Source of the DNA: Chitinophaga pinensis
GTDB lineage: Bacteria; Bacteroidota; Bacteroidia; Flavobacteriales; Flavobacteriaceae
Reading direction: 5' to 3'
NCBI GenBank assembly: GCA_943324925.2
Contig: CALPNL020000026.1
Span: 1-15,258, forward strand
DNA: 15,258 nt
Part shown: in pieces, positions 6,718 to 14,656 of the stretch
How positions within the stretch are numbered: the stretch's first letter is position 1
Layout: each line of letters begins with the position of its first letter
Notes under the pieces: generated by a model
Database searches by the model: none
Told to the model about the DNA's origin: nothing
The model's input: the letters and a program-made list of their open reading frames with translations, nothing else
Program-made: the position numbers and the translations under genes

Positions 6718-8070
6718 TTATTTTTTATCCTTTCGTTTCTTATCTCTAGTTTTTAGCATGTTACGATTAACCGAACCGGAAACTTTCTTTTTGGTTTTTG
6801 AGGGACCCCCAAGATTTACCTTTTTATTCTTTTTAGCTTTTTCGTGAAAAGCACCACTTCCATCTAATTTTGGTTTTTTAAGAAGAAATTTAATCGGTTG
6901 CTTGTCTTTTTCAGGTTCGATTAGTTTGGTAGAAATCTCCACGGTTTCAGGAAATTCAATAACATCGATTTCATGGTTCATTAATATTTCAACCTCCGTA
7001 ATTAAGTCGGCTTCCCGTGGAGTGATAAAACTAATCGCAGTTCCAGTTGCATCTGCACGACCGGTTCTACCAATTCGGTGCATGTACAATTCGGGCATTT
7101 CTGGAGCCTCAAAATTGATAACGTGAGAAATATTGGAAATATCCAAACCTCTAGCCATAATATCAGTGGTAATAATTCCTCTTAATTCTCCTTCTTGAAA
7201 CGAAGCCATTGTACTCAAACGATAATTCTGAGATTTATTGGAGTGAATTACTCCAAACTGTCCATCAAAATGTTCTTCAATTCGCTCATGAAGTAAATCA
7301 GAAATCTTTTTATTATTTACAAATACTAATATTCTTTCCATCGATTCGTCGCTTTCCAGCAAATGGATTAGTAGATTAACTTTAGTATTGAAATTAGGTA
7401 CATTATAAGTATATTGTTGGATATTCTCCAATGGGGTGCCAGATGGTGCCAATGTAACTTCTTCTGGGAAGTCGAAAAAATCATTTAAAATGGCATCCAC
7501 TTCATCGGTCATAGTAGCTGAAAACAGAATGTTTTGACGTTTATTTCTAGTCATCATCGCTAAAATGGAAGTTAGCTGTACTCGGAATCCTAAGTTGAGC
7601 ATTTCGTCAAATTCATCGATAACCAATTTCTGAGTATCGTCAAAACGAATGACACTATCCAAAGCTAAATCCATAACACGTCCAGGCGTTCCAACTAAAA
7701 TATCAATTCCTTCGTAAACTGCTTTCTTTTGCGTATTTATGTTAACCCCTCCATAGATTCCTAATGTTCTAACGGACATGTATTTAGTTAACTTTTCAAC
7801 TTCGTCAACCACTTGAACCACCAATTCACGGGTTGGAACAAGAATTACTATTTTAGGAGTATTGGTGGGTGTAAATTTGTATAACTTTAGTAAAGGAAGT
7901 AAATAAGCAAATGTTTTACCAGTTCCTGTTTGTGCAATTCCCATCATATCGCGTCCTGACATAATCACAGAAAATGATTTTTCTTGGATTGGGGTAGGTG
8001 TTACGAAACCTAAATCCTCAATTGCTTTTTGAACTGATTTAGGTAGATTGAATTGCTCGAAAGTAGTCAT
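6718..8070 (-). CDS. DEAD-box ATP-dependent RNA helicase (DEFD variant)
   Basis: A 450-residue superfamily 2 RNA helicase with all motifs in order: Q motif around FEQFNLP and PTPIQE (4-10, 25-30), motif I AQTGTGKT (46-53), Ia PTREL (79-83), Ib GTPGR (127-131), II DEFD (152-155), III SAT (184-186), IV ILVFVNNKK (247-255), V ARGLDIS (306-312), and VI HRIGRTGR (331-338). Motif II reads Asp-Glu-Phe-Asp where most relatives have DEAD; both acidic Mg/ATP residues are kept, so activity is expected. A Lys-rich basic tail (about 393-450) probably adds RNA binding, as in RhlE/CsdA-like helicases. A role in ribosome assembly or cold-time RNA remodelling is by analogy only. It has its own predicted promoter and converges on the lactonase-like gene without spacer. 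Confidence 0.93.
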   Translation of the reverse strand: MTTFEQFNLPKSVQKAIEDLGFVTPTPIQEKSFSVIMSGRDMMGIAQTGTGKTFAYLLPLLKLYKFTPTNTPKIVILVPTRELVVQVVDEVEKLTKYMSVRTLGIYGGVNINTQKKAVYEGIDILVGTPGRVMDLALDSVIRFDDTQKLVIDEFDEMLNLGFRVQLTSILAMMTRNKRQNILFSATMTDEVDAILNDFFDFPEEVTLAPSGTPLENIQQYTYNVPNFNTKVNLLIHLLESDESMERILVFVNNKKISDLLHERIEEHFDGQFGVIHSNKSQNYRLSTMASFQEGELRGIITTDIMARGLDISNISHVINFEAPEMPELYMHRIGRTGRADATGTAISFITPREADLITEVEILMNHEIDVIEFPETVEISTKLIEPEKDKQPIKFLLKKPKLDGSGAFHEKAKKNKKVNLGGPSKTKKKVSGSVNRNMLKTRDKKRKDKK

Positions 8071-8087
8071 ATAATGTAAATTTGGTG

Positions 8088-8095
8088 CAAATATA
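8088..8095 (-). promoter_or_regulatory. -7 element for the DEAD-box helicase
   Basis: On the minus strand TATATTTG matches TAnnTTTG and lies 17 bases before the ATG at 8070. No clear -33 TTTG is seen. It implies the helicase is transcribed separately from the NRAMP gene upstream. Confidence 0.5.
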
Positions 8096-8111
8096 CGTTT
8101 TTTAGACCGCT

Positions 8112-8129
8112 AATAGTAATTTTACTATT
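8112..8129. repeat. Perfect 8-bp AT hairpin at the NRAMP stop codon
   Basis: AATAGTAA (8112-8119) pairs with TTACTATT (8122-8129) around a 2-base loop. The hairpin contains the TAG stop of the NRAMP gene on the minus strand. It is not followed by a U-tract on either strand, so it is not a standard intrinsic terminator; an mRNA 3'-end stabiliser or chance AT palindrome are alternatives. Confidence 0.4.
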
Positions 8130-9390
8130 CTGAGAGTTGGAAGTATAGCAATGCAATTGCTGCAACCGACATAATCACTAATGCTGAAAAGCCAAGAAAA
8201 TTTGCTACTTTACCATTTACATTAGTTCCCATAATTTTTTTATTATTCGAAATATGAAGGATAATTGCAATTAAAACCGGAGCAGTTAAACCATAAAGTA
8301 TAGCCGTGTAGATTAACGATTGAATTGGACTTATGCCAATGTAATTTATTGACAAACCTAATATTAATGAAATGGCAATAATTACGTAAAATCCTTTGGC
8401 TTCATGAAATTTTTTGTCCAATCCTTGTTCCCAATCAAAAGTTTCAGAGAAAATATAGGAAATAGAACCGCTCAAAACTGGAATTGCGATTAAACCGGTA
8501 CCAATTACACCAACCGCAAAAAGCAAATATGCTAAATTCCCAGCTATTGGTTTCAAAGCCATTGCCGCTTGTTCAACAGTATCAATTTGATGAATTCCGC
8601 TATTGTACAAAACAGTTCCTGTGGTAAGAATTATGAAATACATTACAAATCCAGAAACGGTCATTCCGAAATCTACATCTTGATTAATTTCATGAATGAT
8701 CTTCTTATTTACTATAATATGTTTTCTATTTTTCATCTCTTCCACTTCTACAGAAGCTTGCCAGAAGAACAAATAAGGAGAAATGGTTGTTCCTAAAATA
8801 CCAACGATTATGGCAATAAAATTCTTGTCAAATTTTATTGTAGGAATAAATGTTGCTTTAATTATAGCAGCAAAATCTTGTTGGTACAAAAACGGAACAA
8901 TAAAATAAACGAGCATTACAATGCATAAATATTTTAATACTGAAGCTATTTTTTGATAGGGTAAATAGATAATCAATCCAAGGAGAATAATGGTAAAAAT
9001 CACACTAAAATAATTGGCTTCAATTGTTGGAAATAGCAGGTTTCCCACAGCGCCCATACCGGCAATATCAGCTCCGATATTCATAATAATGGCTGGAAAG
9101 CTGAATAATAACATTAAGTATAAAATAGGTCTTGGATAATGTTTTTTTAGAGTTCCAGTTAAACCTTGTGAAGTAACCAGGCCAATTCTAGCACACATTT
9201 GCTGAATTGCAGCCATTAAGGGAAAGGCGATTATTGCAGTCCATAATGTAGAAAGTCCAAAGGCGGCGCCCGCTTGAGAATAAGTAGCAATTCCTGATGG
9301 ATCGTCATCGCTTGCGCCAGTTACTAATCCGGGACCAATTTTTTTCCAACCACTTGTAAACCTGGATAAAAGTGATTTCTTTTGTTTCAT
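8125..9390 (-). CDS. NRAMP-family divalent cation transporter, atypical ion site
   Basis: A 421-residue inner-membrane transporter with about 11 hydrophobic segments and the LeuT-like NRAMP fold. The TM1 region GPGLVTGASDDDPSGIATYS (19-38) aligns with the canonical G-P-G...D-P-G-N segment, but the ion-binding Asn position is changed: DPSG (30-33). In TM6 the canonical A-x-x-M-P-H is replaced by GTTISPYLFFWQAS (200-213), so the metal-selective Met is absent. Loss of this Met is associated in characterised NRAMPs with weaker preference for transition metals and acceptance of harder ions; NRAMP-related Mg transporters (NRMT) also depart from the canonical site. Mn/Fe uptake is therefore not assured and Mg or another ion is possible (inference). 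Length fits the family. No mntR- or fur-like gene is adjacent. Confidence 0.9.
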   Translation of the reverse strand: MKQKKSLLSRFTSGWKKIGPGLVTGASDDDPSGIATYSQAGAAFGLSTLWTAIIAFPLMAAIQQMCARIGLVTSQGLTGTLKKHYPRPILYLMLLFSFPAIIMNIGADIAGMGAVGNLLFPTIEANYFSVIFTIILLGLIIYLPYQKIASVLKYLCIVMLVYFIVPFLYQQDFAAIIKATFIPTIKFDKNFIAIIVGILGTTISPYLFFWQASVEVEEMKNRKHIIVNKKIIHEINQDVDFGMTVSGFVMYFIILTTGTVLYNSGIHQIDTVEQAAMALKPIAGNLAYLLFAVGVIGTGLIAIPVLSGSISYIFSETFDWEQGLDKKFHEAKGFYVIIAISLILGLSINYIGISPIQSLIYTAILYGLTAPVLIAIILHISNNKKIMGTNVNGKVANFLGFSALVIMSVAAIALLYFQLSE

Positions 9391-9422
9391 TTTAAAATAA
9401 ATTTGAATGTGTTTCTATTTTT

Positions 9423-9430
9423 CAAAGATA
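9423..9430 (-). promoter_or_regulatory. -7 element for the NRAMP gene
   Basis: On the minus strand TATCTTTG matches TAnnTTTG, 32 bases before the ATG at 9390. No good -33 element is seen. A perfect 8-bp palindrome ATCATGAT lies upstream at 9446-9453 in the region a regulator might occupy, but it is too short to call an operator. Confidence 0.45.
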
Positions 9431-9504
9431 CGAAACAAAGTGGGCATCATGATAGATTTTTCAATCGAGGTTTATTTAATCTATCAACAACAATTTGGTT
9501 TAGA

Positions 9505-10377
9505 TTATTGTCCTATTTTTTTTCTTAATCCGAAAAGATAGAAGGATATAATTGAAAATAAAAATCCAATTAGGATAATGATATAATTCATTGGTTTTTC
9601 TATTGTAAGAGACATTCTTATTAAAATGGTAGTTATAATAAAGCTGGCATTTCTAAAAATGGTGAAAAACGAAAAATGATACGTAAATGAAATAATCAAT
9701 AGCAATACATCTACAAAAATCATTATAGAGAAAAAATCGGAGTAGAAAACAGCGTTTGAATTGGGGTAGTTACTATCCGTTTGTAGGGCAATTATCATTT
9801 CAGAACCCCAATTGTAAAAACTACTTATACTTAATAATAATAAAATTACTATCATCCCCAGGGAAACCATTTTTTTAATATTAATGAAATTATTAAGTTG
9901 ATTTACAACCTCTGCTTTTCCATTATTTTGATATATTTTATAGTATAAAATCGTTAAGCCCAGCATTAAAATTGCAGCGCAGAGATCATACATTAAACTT
10001 ATAAAATCATGGTTGTAAATGTTTATTGAATTATTTAAATCAAGTTCAGCAATATCATGAAAGAAACTCCGAAGAGTAATTAATGTAATTACTTCAAATT
10101 GTTTCCCTACAAACTCTGAAATAGATTTTGGAATAATAATAACTAACAGAAAAACTTCATAAAGCAGGATGAAACTAAATGGGGTGTATATTGCTTTTAA
10201 GAAACTGTGCTGAAAATTTCGAAAAAATAAAAAATTGTTACCTAAAAAGATCAGGGCTAAATGCAACAAAAAAGAAAAAACGGCTACACGGAGAATGACT
10301 AATTCTATTTTACGTATGTTTTTTGAACTAAAGTAAGTGTCGAAGTAATTGCCTAAAATAACTATAATATTATTCAT
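9505..10377 (-). CDS. Unrecognised multi-pass membrane protein
   Basis: A 290-residue protein with no family I can name. Hydrophobic segments lie at about 27-46, 63-83, 127-147, 170-187, 214-232, 240-256 and 262-284, giving six or seven membrane passes and a basic C-terminus (GLRKKIGQ). The most distinctive stretch is IYTPFSFILLYEVFLLVI (63-80), running into PKSISEFVGKQFEVITLITL (83-102), with charged residues (Glu74, Lys84, Glu88, Lys92, Glu95) in and next to the membrane, then RSFFHDIAELD (103-113). Such embedded charges suggest a channel, sensor or transporter rather than a plain anchor, but this is inference. There is no signal peptide or catalytic motif. It stands alone with a predicted promoter on one side and the lpdA terminator behind that. 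Confidence 0.8.
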   Translation of the reverse strand: MNNIIVILGNYFDTYFSSKNIRKIELVILRVAVFSFLLHLALIFLGNNFLFFRNFQHSFLKAIYTPFSFILLYEVFLLVIIIPKSISEFVGKQFEVITLITLRSFFHDIAELDLNNSINIYNHDFISLMYDLCAAILMLGLTILYYKIYQNNGKAEVVNQLNNFINIKKMVSLGMIVILLLLSISSFYNWGSEMIIALQTDSNYPNSNAVFYSDFFSIMIFVDVLLLIISFTYHFSFFTIFRNASFIITTILIRMSLTIEKPMNYIIILIGFLFSIISFYLFGLRKKIGQ

Positions 10378-10454
10378 AAATTCTAAGAGTTTAATTATTT
10401 ATAACTTTTTGAATTTGTGGCGCTTAAACTAATTTTGTGGGGTTATTTATTTTA

Positions 10455-10462
10455 CAAATGTA
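10455..10462 (-). promoter_or_regulatory. -7 element upstream of the membrane protein gene
   Basis: On the minus strand TACATTTG matches TAnnTTTG. It lies 77 bases before the ATG at 10377, implying a leader of roughly 70 bases. A TTG exists upstream but at only 15 bases spacing. The box overlaps a 6-bp inverted repeat, TGTAAT (10459-10464) with ATTACA (10474-10479). Confidence 0.35.
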
Positions 10463-10498
10463 ATTTTTTTTTGATTACAATTGATTAATTTTATTTAT

Positions 10499-10531
10499 AA
10501 AAAAATCCGTTTTGAATTCACAAAACGGATT
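10499..10531 (-). terminator. Intrinsic terminator of lpdA
   Basis: A perfect 11-bp stem pairs 10504-10514 with 10521-10531 (AATCCGTTTTG and its complement) around a 6-base loop. On the minus strand it is followed by a run of Ts (complement of the A-run 10499-10505). It begins 20 bases after the lpdA stop and is the clearest rho-independent terminator in the window. Confidence 0.9.
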
Positions 10532-10551
10532 GCTATTTTAAGAGTTACTTT

Positions 10552-11940
10552 TTATAAGTGAATTACTTCGCCATAAGCATCAGCAACAGCTTCCATAACC
10601 GCTTCACTCATTGTTGGATGTGGGTGAATCGCTTTTAGAATTTCATGTCCTGTAGTTTCTAATTTTCTAGCAACCACAGCTTCTGCAATCATGTCGGTAA
10701 CACCTGCGCCAATCATATGACAACCTAACCATTCTCCGTATTTGGCATCGAAAATTACTTTTACAAATCCGTCAGGAGTTCCAGAAGCTTTTGCTTTTCC
10801 AGAAGCAGTGAAAGGGAATTTTCCGATTTTTAAATCATATCCTTTTTCTTTAGCTTGTTTTTCAGTCAATCCTACAGAGGCAATTTCTGGAGTTGCATAG
10901 GTACAACCTGGTATATTTCCATAATCGATAGGATCTACATGCAATCCTGCGATTTTTTCTACACAAGTAATTCCTTCAGCAGAGGCTACGTGTGCCAATG
11001 CAGGTCCTGGAACTACATCACCAATAGCATAATAACCTGGAATGTTAGTTTGGTAGAAATCATTTACAATTATTTTATCTCTATCAGTAGCTATTCCCAC
11101 TTCTTCTAATCCTATATTTTCAAGGTTGGTTTTAATCCCAACAGCCGAAAGTAAAATATCGGCTTCTAGAACTTCTTCACCTTTAGCCGTTTTAACATAA
11201 GCTTTTACCCCTGCTCCTGAAGTATCTATTTTTTCAACAGAAGAGTTGGTCATTATATTTACACCTGCTTTTTTCATTGAACGTTCCATTTGTTTAGAAA
11301 TGTCTTCGTCTTCAAGAGGCACAATATTAGGAAGGAATTCTACAATTGTAACTTGTGTTCCCATTGCATTATAAAAGTGGGCAAATTCAACTCCAATAGC
11401 TCCCGAACCAACAACGATCATCGATTTAGGTTGTTTTTCTAAAGTCATTGCTTGACGGTAACCGATTACTTTTACCCCGTCTTGTGGTAAGTTGGGTAAT
11501 TCTCTTGAACGAGCTCCAGTTGCAATGATAATATGATCGGCATCATAATCAGTAACTTTACCATCGGCAGCAGTAACAGCAACTTTTTTACCTGGTTTCA
11601 TTTTTCCAAAACCATCAATCACATCGATTTTATTTTTTTTCATTAGGAATTGCACTCCTTTACTCATTCCGTCTGCAATTCCACGGCTACGACCTACCAC
11701 AGCTGTAAAATCTTTATCAAATGAAGCTACCGATAAACCGTAATCAGAAGCGTGCTTAAGATAATCAAATACTTGAGCCGATTTCAGTAATGCTTTTGTA
11801 GGAATACATCCCCAATTCAAGCAAACTCCACCTAAGTTTTCTTTTTCAATAACAGCAACTTTAAAACCCAATTGAGAGGCTCTAATTGCAGTTACATATC
11901 CTCCAGGTCCACTTCCTAAAACTATTACATCGTATTTCAT
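10552..11940 (-). CDS. lpdA: Dihydrolipoyl dehydrogenase (E3)
   Basis: A 462-residue FAD-dependent disulfide oxidoreductase that reoxidises dihydrolipoyl groups of pyruvate/2-oxoglutarate dehydrogenase complexes and the glycine cleavage system, making NADH. Evidence in order: FAD-binding VLGSGPGGYVTAIRA (7-21), redox pair Cys40/Cys45 in GGVCLNWGCIPTKALL, NAD-binding VVGSGAIGVEFAHFY, second FAD motif YYAIGDVVPGPALAHVASAE, and the C-terminal catalytic dyad His441-Glu446 in HPHPTMSE. The length is typical of LPD rather than glutathione or mercuric reductase, which lack the HPHPTxSE end seen here. It is not next to E1/E2 genes, so this is a stand-alone E3. It is followed by a strong terminator and preceded by an unusual duplicated leader. 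Confidence 0.97.
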   Translation of the reverse strand: MKYDVIVLGSGPGGYVTAIRASQLGFKVAVIEKENLGGVCLNWGCIPTKALLKSAQVFDYLKHASDYGLSVASFDKDFTAVVGRSRGIADGMSKGVQFLMKKNKIDVIDGFGKMKPGKKVAVTAADGKVTDYDADHIIIATGARSRELPNLPQDGVKVIGYRQAMTLEKQPKSMIVVGSGAIGVEFAHFYNAMGTQVTIVEFLPNIVPLEDEDISKQMERSMKKAGVNIMTNSSVEKIDTSGAGVKAYVKTAKGEEVLEADILLSAVGIKTNLENIGLEEVGIATDRDKIIVNDFYQTNIPGYYAIGDVVPGPALAHVASAEGITCVEKIAGLHVDPIDYGNIPGCTYATPEIASVGLTEKQAKEKGYDLKIGKFPFTASGKAKASGTPDGFVKVIFDAKYGEWLGCHMIGAGVTDMIAEAVVARKLETTGHEILKAIHPHPTMSEAVMEAVADAYGEVIHL

Positions 11941-12037
11941 TTTTTTCGTATTTATTTAATTATGGTAAAAATGCAGTCGCAAAAGCTCGTGTCATTTTTT
12001 CGTATTTATTTAATTATGGTAAAAAAGCTGTCGCAAA
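11938..12037. repeat. Direct repeat duplicating the lpdA initiation leader
   Basis: Two copies in the same orientation, 11938-11983 (46 bases) and 11993-12037 (45 bases), are separated by 9 bases. They share the block CGTATTTATTTAATTATGGT exactly; differences are one T more or less in a T-run and two changes in the ATGCAGTCGC/AAGCTGTCGC part. On the minus strand each copy runs from TTTGCGAC to an ATG; the lower-coordinate ATG is the lpdA start, the other opens a short upstream ORF. Confidence 0.9.
11960..11995 (-). other. Possible 11-codon leader ORF upstream of lpdA
   Basis: Starting at the ATG in the duplicated leader copy, the frame reads MTRAFATAFLP and stops at TAA 19 bases before the lpdA ATG. 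Its start sits in almost the same context (AAATACGAAAAAATG) as that of lpdA, so if the latter is used the former may be too. It is out of frame with lpdA. The peptide shows no attenuation-type codon run. It may be an accidental product of the duplication. Confidence 0.25.
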
Positions 12038-12041
12038 TTTA
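12034..12041 (-). promoter_or_regulatory. -7 element for lpdA
   Basis: On the minus strand TAAATTTG matches TAnnTTTG exactly and lies about 93 bases before the lpdA ATG. The equivalent place before the second leader copy reads GAGCTTTTG and lost the TA, so only the upstream copy has an intact box. No clear -33 TTTG is seen. The transcript would carry both leader copies. Confidence 0.45.
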
Positions 12042-12103
12042 TGAATTAATTTTTATTTGATAATAGGAAAACTGTAATTAGTTAACCAATTTTCAAAGTC
12101 TAT

Positions 12104-13858
12104 TTATGAGTTTAAAGTGAACTGAGAATCGTATAAGTTTTTATAATAACCCGAAGCTACATTTAATAATTCTTGGTGGGTTCCTTGCTCTACAATTAGT
12201 CCTTTATCCATTACTACAATTTTGTCAGCGTTAATTATTGTTGCCAATCGATGCGCTATTATTATTGAAGTTCTGCCTTTAGTGATTGTTTCGGTTGCTT
12301 TTTGAATTAATTCCTCTGAATACATGTCGATAGATGAAGTAGCTTCGTCCAAAATTAATATACTTGGATTACTAACATAGGCTCTTAAAAATGCAATTAA
12401 TTGGCGTTGTCCTGATGATAACATTACGCCACGTTCTTTCACATTGTAGTCGTAACCACCAGGCAAACTATTGATGAAATCATGAACACCAATTTTTTTG
12501 GCTGCTGCCACTACTTGCTCGCGGGTAATTTCAGGATTGTTAAGCGTGATATTGTTTAATATCGTGTCGGCAAATAGGAAGACATCTTGTAAAACCACTG
12601 CAATTTGTTTTCTGAGTGAATCCAATGTGTAATCGTGAATATTTTGATTATCAATGTAAATCGTTCCGGAATTGATTTCATAAAAACGATTTAGCAAATT
12701 GATGATAGTTGTTTTTCCAGCACCGGTAGCTCCAACTATTGCTATGGTTTGGCCTTTTTGCACACTTAAATAGATGCCTTTAATTACTTCTTCGTTGTCG
12801 ATATAACTGAATTTTACTTCTTTGAATTCTATTACACCTTCAAAAGTTGGCGCTTCAATTGTTCCAATGTCTTGTATGTGTTCTTTAGTATCTAAAATTT
12901 CAAAAACACGATTGGCAGAGATCATTCCCATTTGCATTTCATTAAATTTATCCGCTATTTGGCGCAACGGATTAAATAACATTCCTATGTACATCGTATA
13001 GGAAAAGATATCTCCAAAGGTGGTGGTAGTATCGCCATCTAAAATTCTGAAACCTCCATAAAGTACTATGAAACCTAAAGTTAATGAAGAAATGATATCT
13101 GCAATAGGGAAAAAAATCGAGTTGTAAAGAATTGTTTTTATCCAAGCGTTTTTATGTTTGGCGTTGATTTCTTTGAATTTTTCGTATTCAATATTCTCTC
13201 TATTAAATAGTTGAACGATTTTCATTCCCGTAACCCGCTCTTGTACAAAAGTATTTAGGTTGGCTATTTGATTTCGTACTTCTTCAAAAGTCACTTGCAT
13301 TTTGCGTTGAAAAATTCGAGTAACAAATACTAATATTGGCATTGCAATAAATACAATAATCGTTAATTTCCAATTTTCATTAAGCATGAAAATAAGAATT
13401 ACAATCATTTTCAGTAAGTCGCTGGCAATCATAAACAAACCTTGACTGAAAATTTTAGCAATGGATTCCATATCAGAAACCGATCTTGTAATTAATTGAC
13501 CTACGGGAGCGGTATCGTAATATTTCATTTTGAAACTCAACATGTGTTTGAAGAGTTTTACACGGACATCTTTTACGATATCTTGGCCAAGCCAATTCGC
13601 CCAATAAACAAAGAAAAAGTTGGAGAGTACCTCTAGAATAAGAACAATACCCATTAAAGTCACGTACCATAAAAGGCCCGCTTGATCGTGAGTTTTTATA
13701 TAATCATCGACAGTTAATTTTAATAGATAAGGACGTAATGCCGCAAAAATCGATAGAAATATTGCGAATAGAATGACACTATTAAATCGAAATTTATAGG
13801 GTTGAGCATATTTTAATATCCTTTTAAAAACAATGGTATCGAATGCTTTTGCTTTCAT
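12104..13858 (-). CDS. ABC exporter half-transporter (MsbA/MDR-like)
   Basis: A 584-residue fused membrane-ATPase half-transporter that should work as a dimer in the inner membrane. The N-terminal domain (about 1-320) carries six hydrophobic helices typical of type I ABC exporters. The nucleotide-binding domain has Walker A GATGAGKTT (376-384), Q-loop VVLQDVFLF (421-429), signature LSSGQ (480-484, Ser in place of the first Gly of LSGGQ), Walker B LILDEA (501-506) with catalytic Glu505, and H-loop His536 in IIAHRLAT. The exported substrate (lipid, lipid A core or drugs) cannot be told from sequence; msbA is not claimed because Bacteroidota carry several such paralogues. The gene is 44 bases after truA on the same strand without a visible -7 box between, so readthrough from truA is likely. 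Confidence 0.93.
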   Translation of the reverse strand: MKAKAFDTIVFKRILKYAQPYKFRFNSVILFAIFLSIFAALRPYLLKLTVDDYIKTHDQAGLLWYVTLMGIVLILEVLSNFFFVYWANWLGQDIVKDVRVKLFKHMLSFKMKYYDTAPVGQLITRSVSDMESIAKIFSQGLFMIASDLLKMIVILIFMLNENWKLTIIVFIAMPILVFVTRIFQRKMQVTFEEVRNQIANLNTFVQERVTGMKIVQLFNRENIEYEKFKEINAKHKNAWIKTILYNSIFFPIADIISSLTLGFIVLYGGFRILDGDTTTTFGDIFSYTMYIGMLFNPLRQIADKFNEMQMGMISANRVFEILDTKEHIQDIGTIEAPTFEGVIEFKEVKFSYIDNEEVIKGIYLSVQKGQTIAIVGATGAGKTTIINLLNRFYEINSGTIYIDNQNIHDYTLDSLRKQIAVVLQDVFLFADTILNNITLNNPEITREQVVAAAKKIGVHDFINSLPGGYDYNVKERGVMLSSGQRQLIAFLRAYVSNPSILILDEATSSIDMYSEELIQKATETITKGRTSIIIAHRLATIINADKIVVMDKGLIVEQGTHQELLNVASGYYKNLYDSQFTLNS

Positions 13859-13902
13859 ATTATTTTGATAGTGTAACTTGTATTTTTTGTTTATAAAAGC
13901 AT

Positions 13903-14637
13903 TTATATATATTCATATTCAATTTTAGTTAGAAACAAGCCTTGTGCAGGAACCGAAAAGCCAGCTTCATTTCTGTTTTTATTTTCAATAATAGAATTGA
14001 AATCAGCAAGTGTGATTTTATGTAATCCAACATTTACAAGCGTTCCAACAATTGCACGAACCATATTTCTTAAAAACCGATCGGCTGAAATGGTAAATAT
14101 TAATTGGTTGTTTTCTTGTTTCCAATAAGCCTCATAAATAGTACAATTGAAAGTATTTACATCGGTATTTACTTTTGAAAAACATTGAAAATCAGTATGG
14201 TTTAATAAAATTTTAGCGGCTTGATTCATCAATTCAACCTCTAGATTTTGGTGGTAATACCAACACTCTTCTTGAGAAAAAACGTCTTTAACAGAAGATA
14301 TATGATATTGATACGTTCTTTTTTTGGCATCAAAACGGGCGTGAGCATCTTCATGAACTGGAATAATATTGTAAATCGCAATGTCTTTTGGAAGGTAGGA
14401 ATTTAATTTATGTAGTGTCGATTCAATTTCAAGAGTAGGAGTGTAGTCAAAATGAGCAAACATTTCTTTGGCATGGACTCCGGTGTCTGTTCTTCCAGCT
14501 CCCATGCAATTTATATCAGAATTTAGTATTACGGAAAGTGCATTATTCAAAGTTTCTTGAACCGACGAAGCGTTGGGTTGAACTTGCCATCCATGGTAAT
14601 TTGTTCCGTTGTATGCTAATTTTATGAAATATCTCAA
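13903..14637 (-). CDS. truA: tRNA pseudouridine synthase A
   Basis: A 244-residue tRNA pseudouridine(38-40) synthase that isomerises uridines in the anticodon stem-loop. Diagnostic features are the start MRYFIKLAYNGTNYHGWQVQ, the catalytic GRTDTGVHA with Asp51 (48-56), the stacking Tyr109 in RTYQYH, FLRNMVRAIVGTLVNVG (188-204), and the end in QGLFLTKIEYEYI. The length is standard for bacterial TruA. It appears complete and first in a likely two-gene transcript with the ABC exporter. Confidence 0.97.
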   Translation of the reverse strand: MRYFIKLAYNGTNYHGWQVQPNASSVQETLNNALSVILNSDINCMGAGRTDTGVHAKEMFAHFDYTPTLEIESTLHKLNSYLPKDIAIYNIIPVHEDAHARFDAKKRTYQYHISSVKDVFSQEECWYYHQNLEVELMNQAAKILLNHTDFQCFSKVNTDVNTFNCTIYEAYWKQENNQLIFTISADRFLRNMVRAIVGTLVNVGLHKITLADFNSIIENKNRNEAGFSVPAQGLFLTKIEYEYI

Positions 14638-14656
14638 GTGACTTATTTTGAAGTGG

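Noticed and set aside
8112..8129. Hairpin at the NRAMP stop codon as a rho-independent terminator
   Set aside because: On the minus strand it is followed by AGCGGTC, not a T-run, and the stem is nearly all A/T. It is kept only as a hairpin feature.
12076..12091. Imperfect palindrome AATTAGTTAACCAATT downstream of the ABC exporter as an operator or terminator
   Set aside because: It has one mismatch and no U-tract, and is short enough to be expected by chance in such AT-rich spacer.
12104..13858. ABC signature LSSGQ in place of LSGGQ as loss of function
   Set aside because: Gly-to-Ser at this position is a tolerated variant seen in Bacteroidota exporters, and Walker A, Walker B, catalytic Glu and H-loop are all intact.
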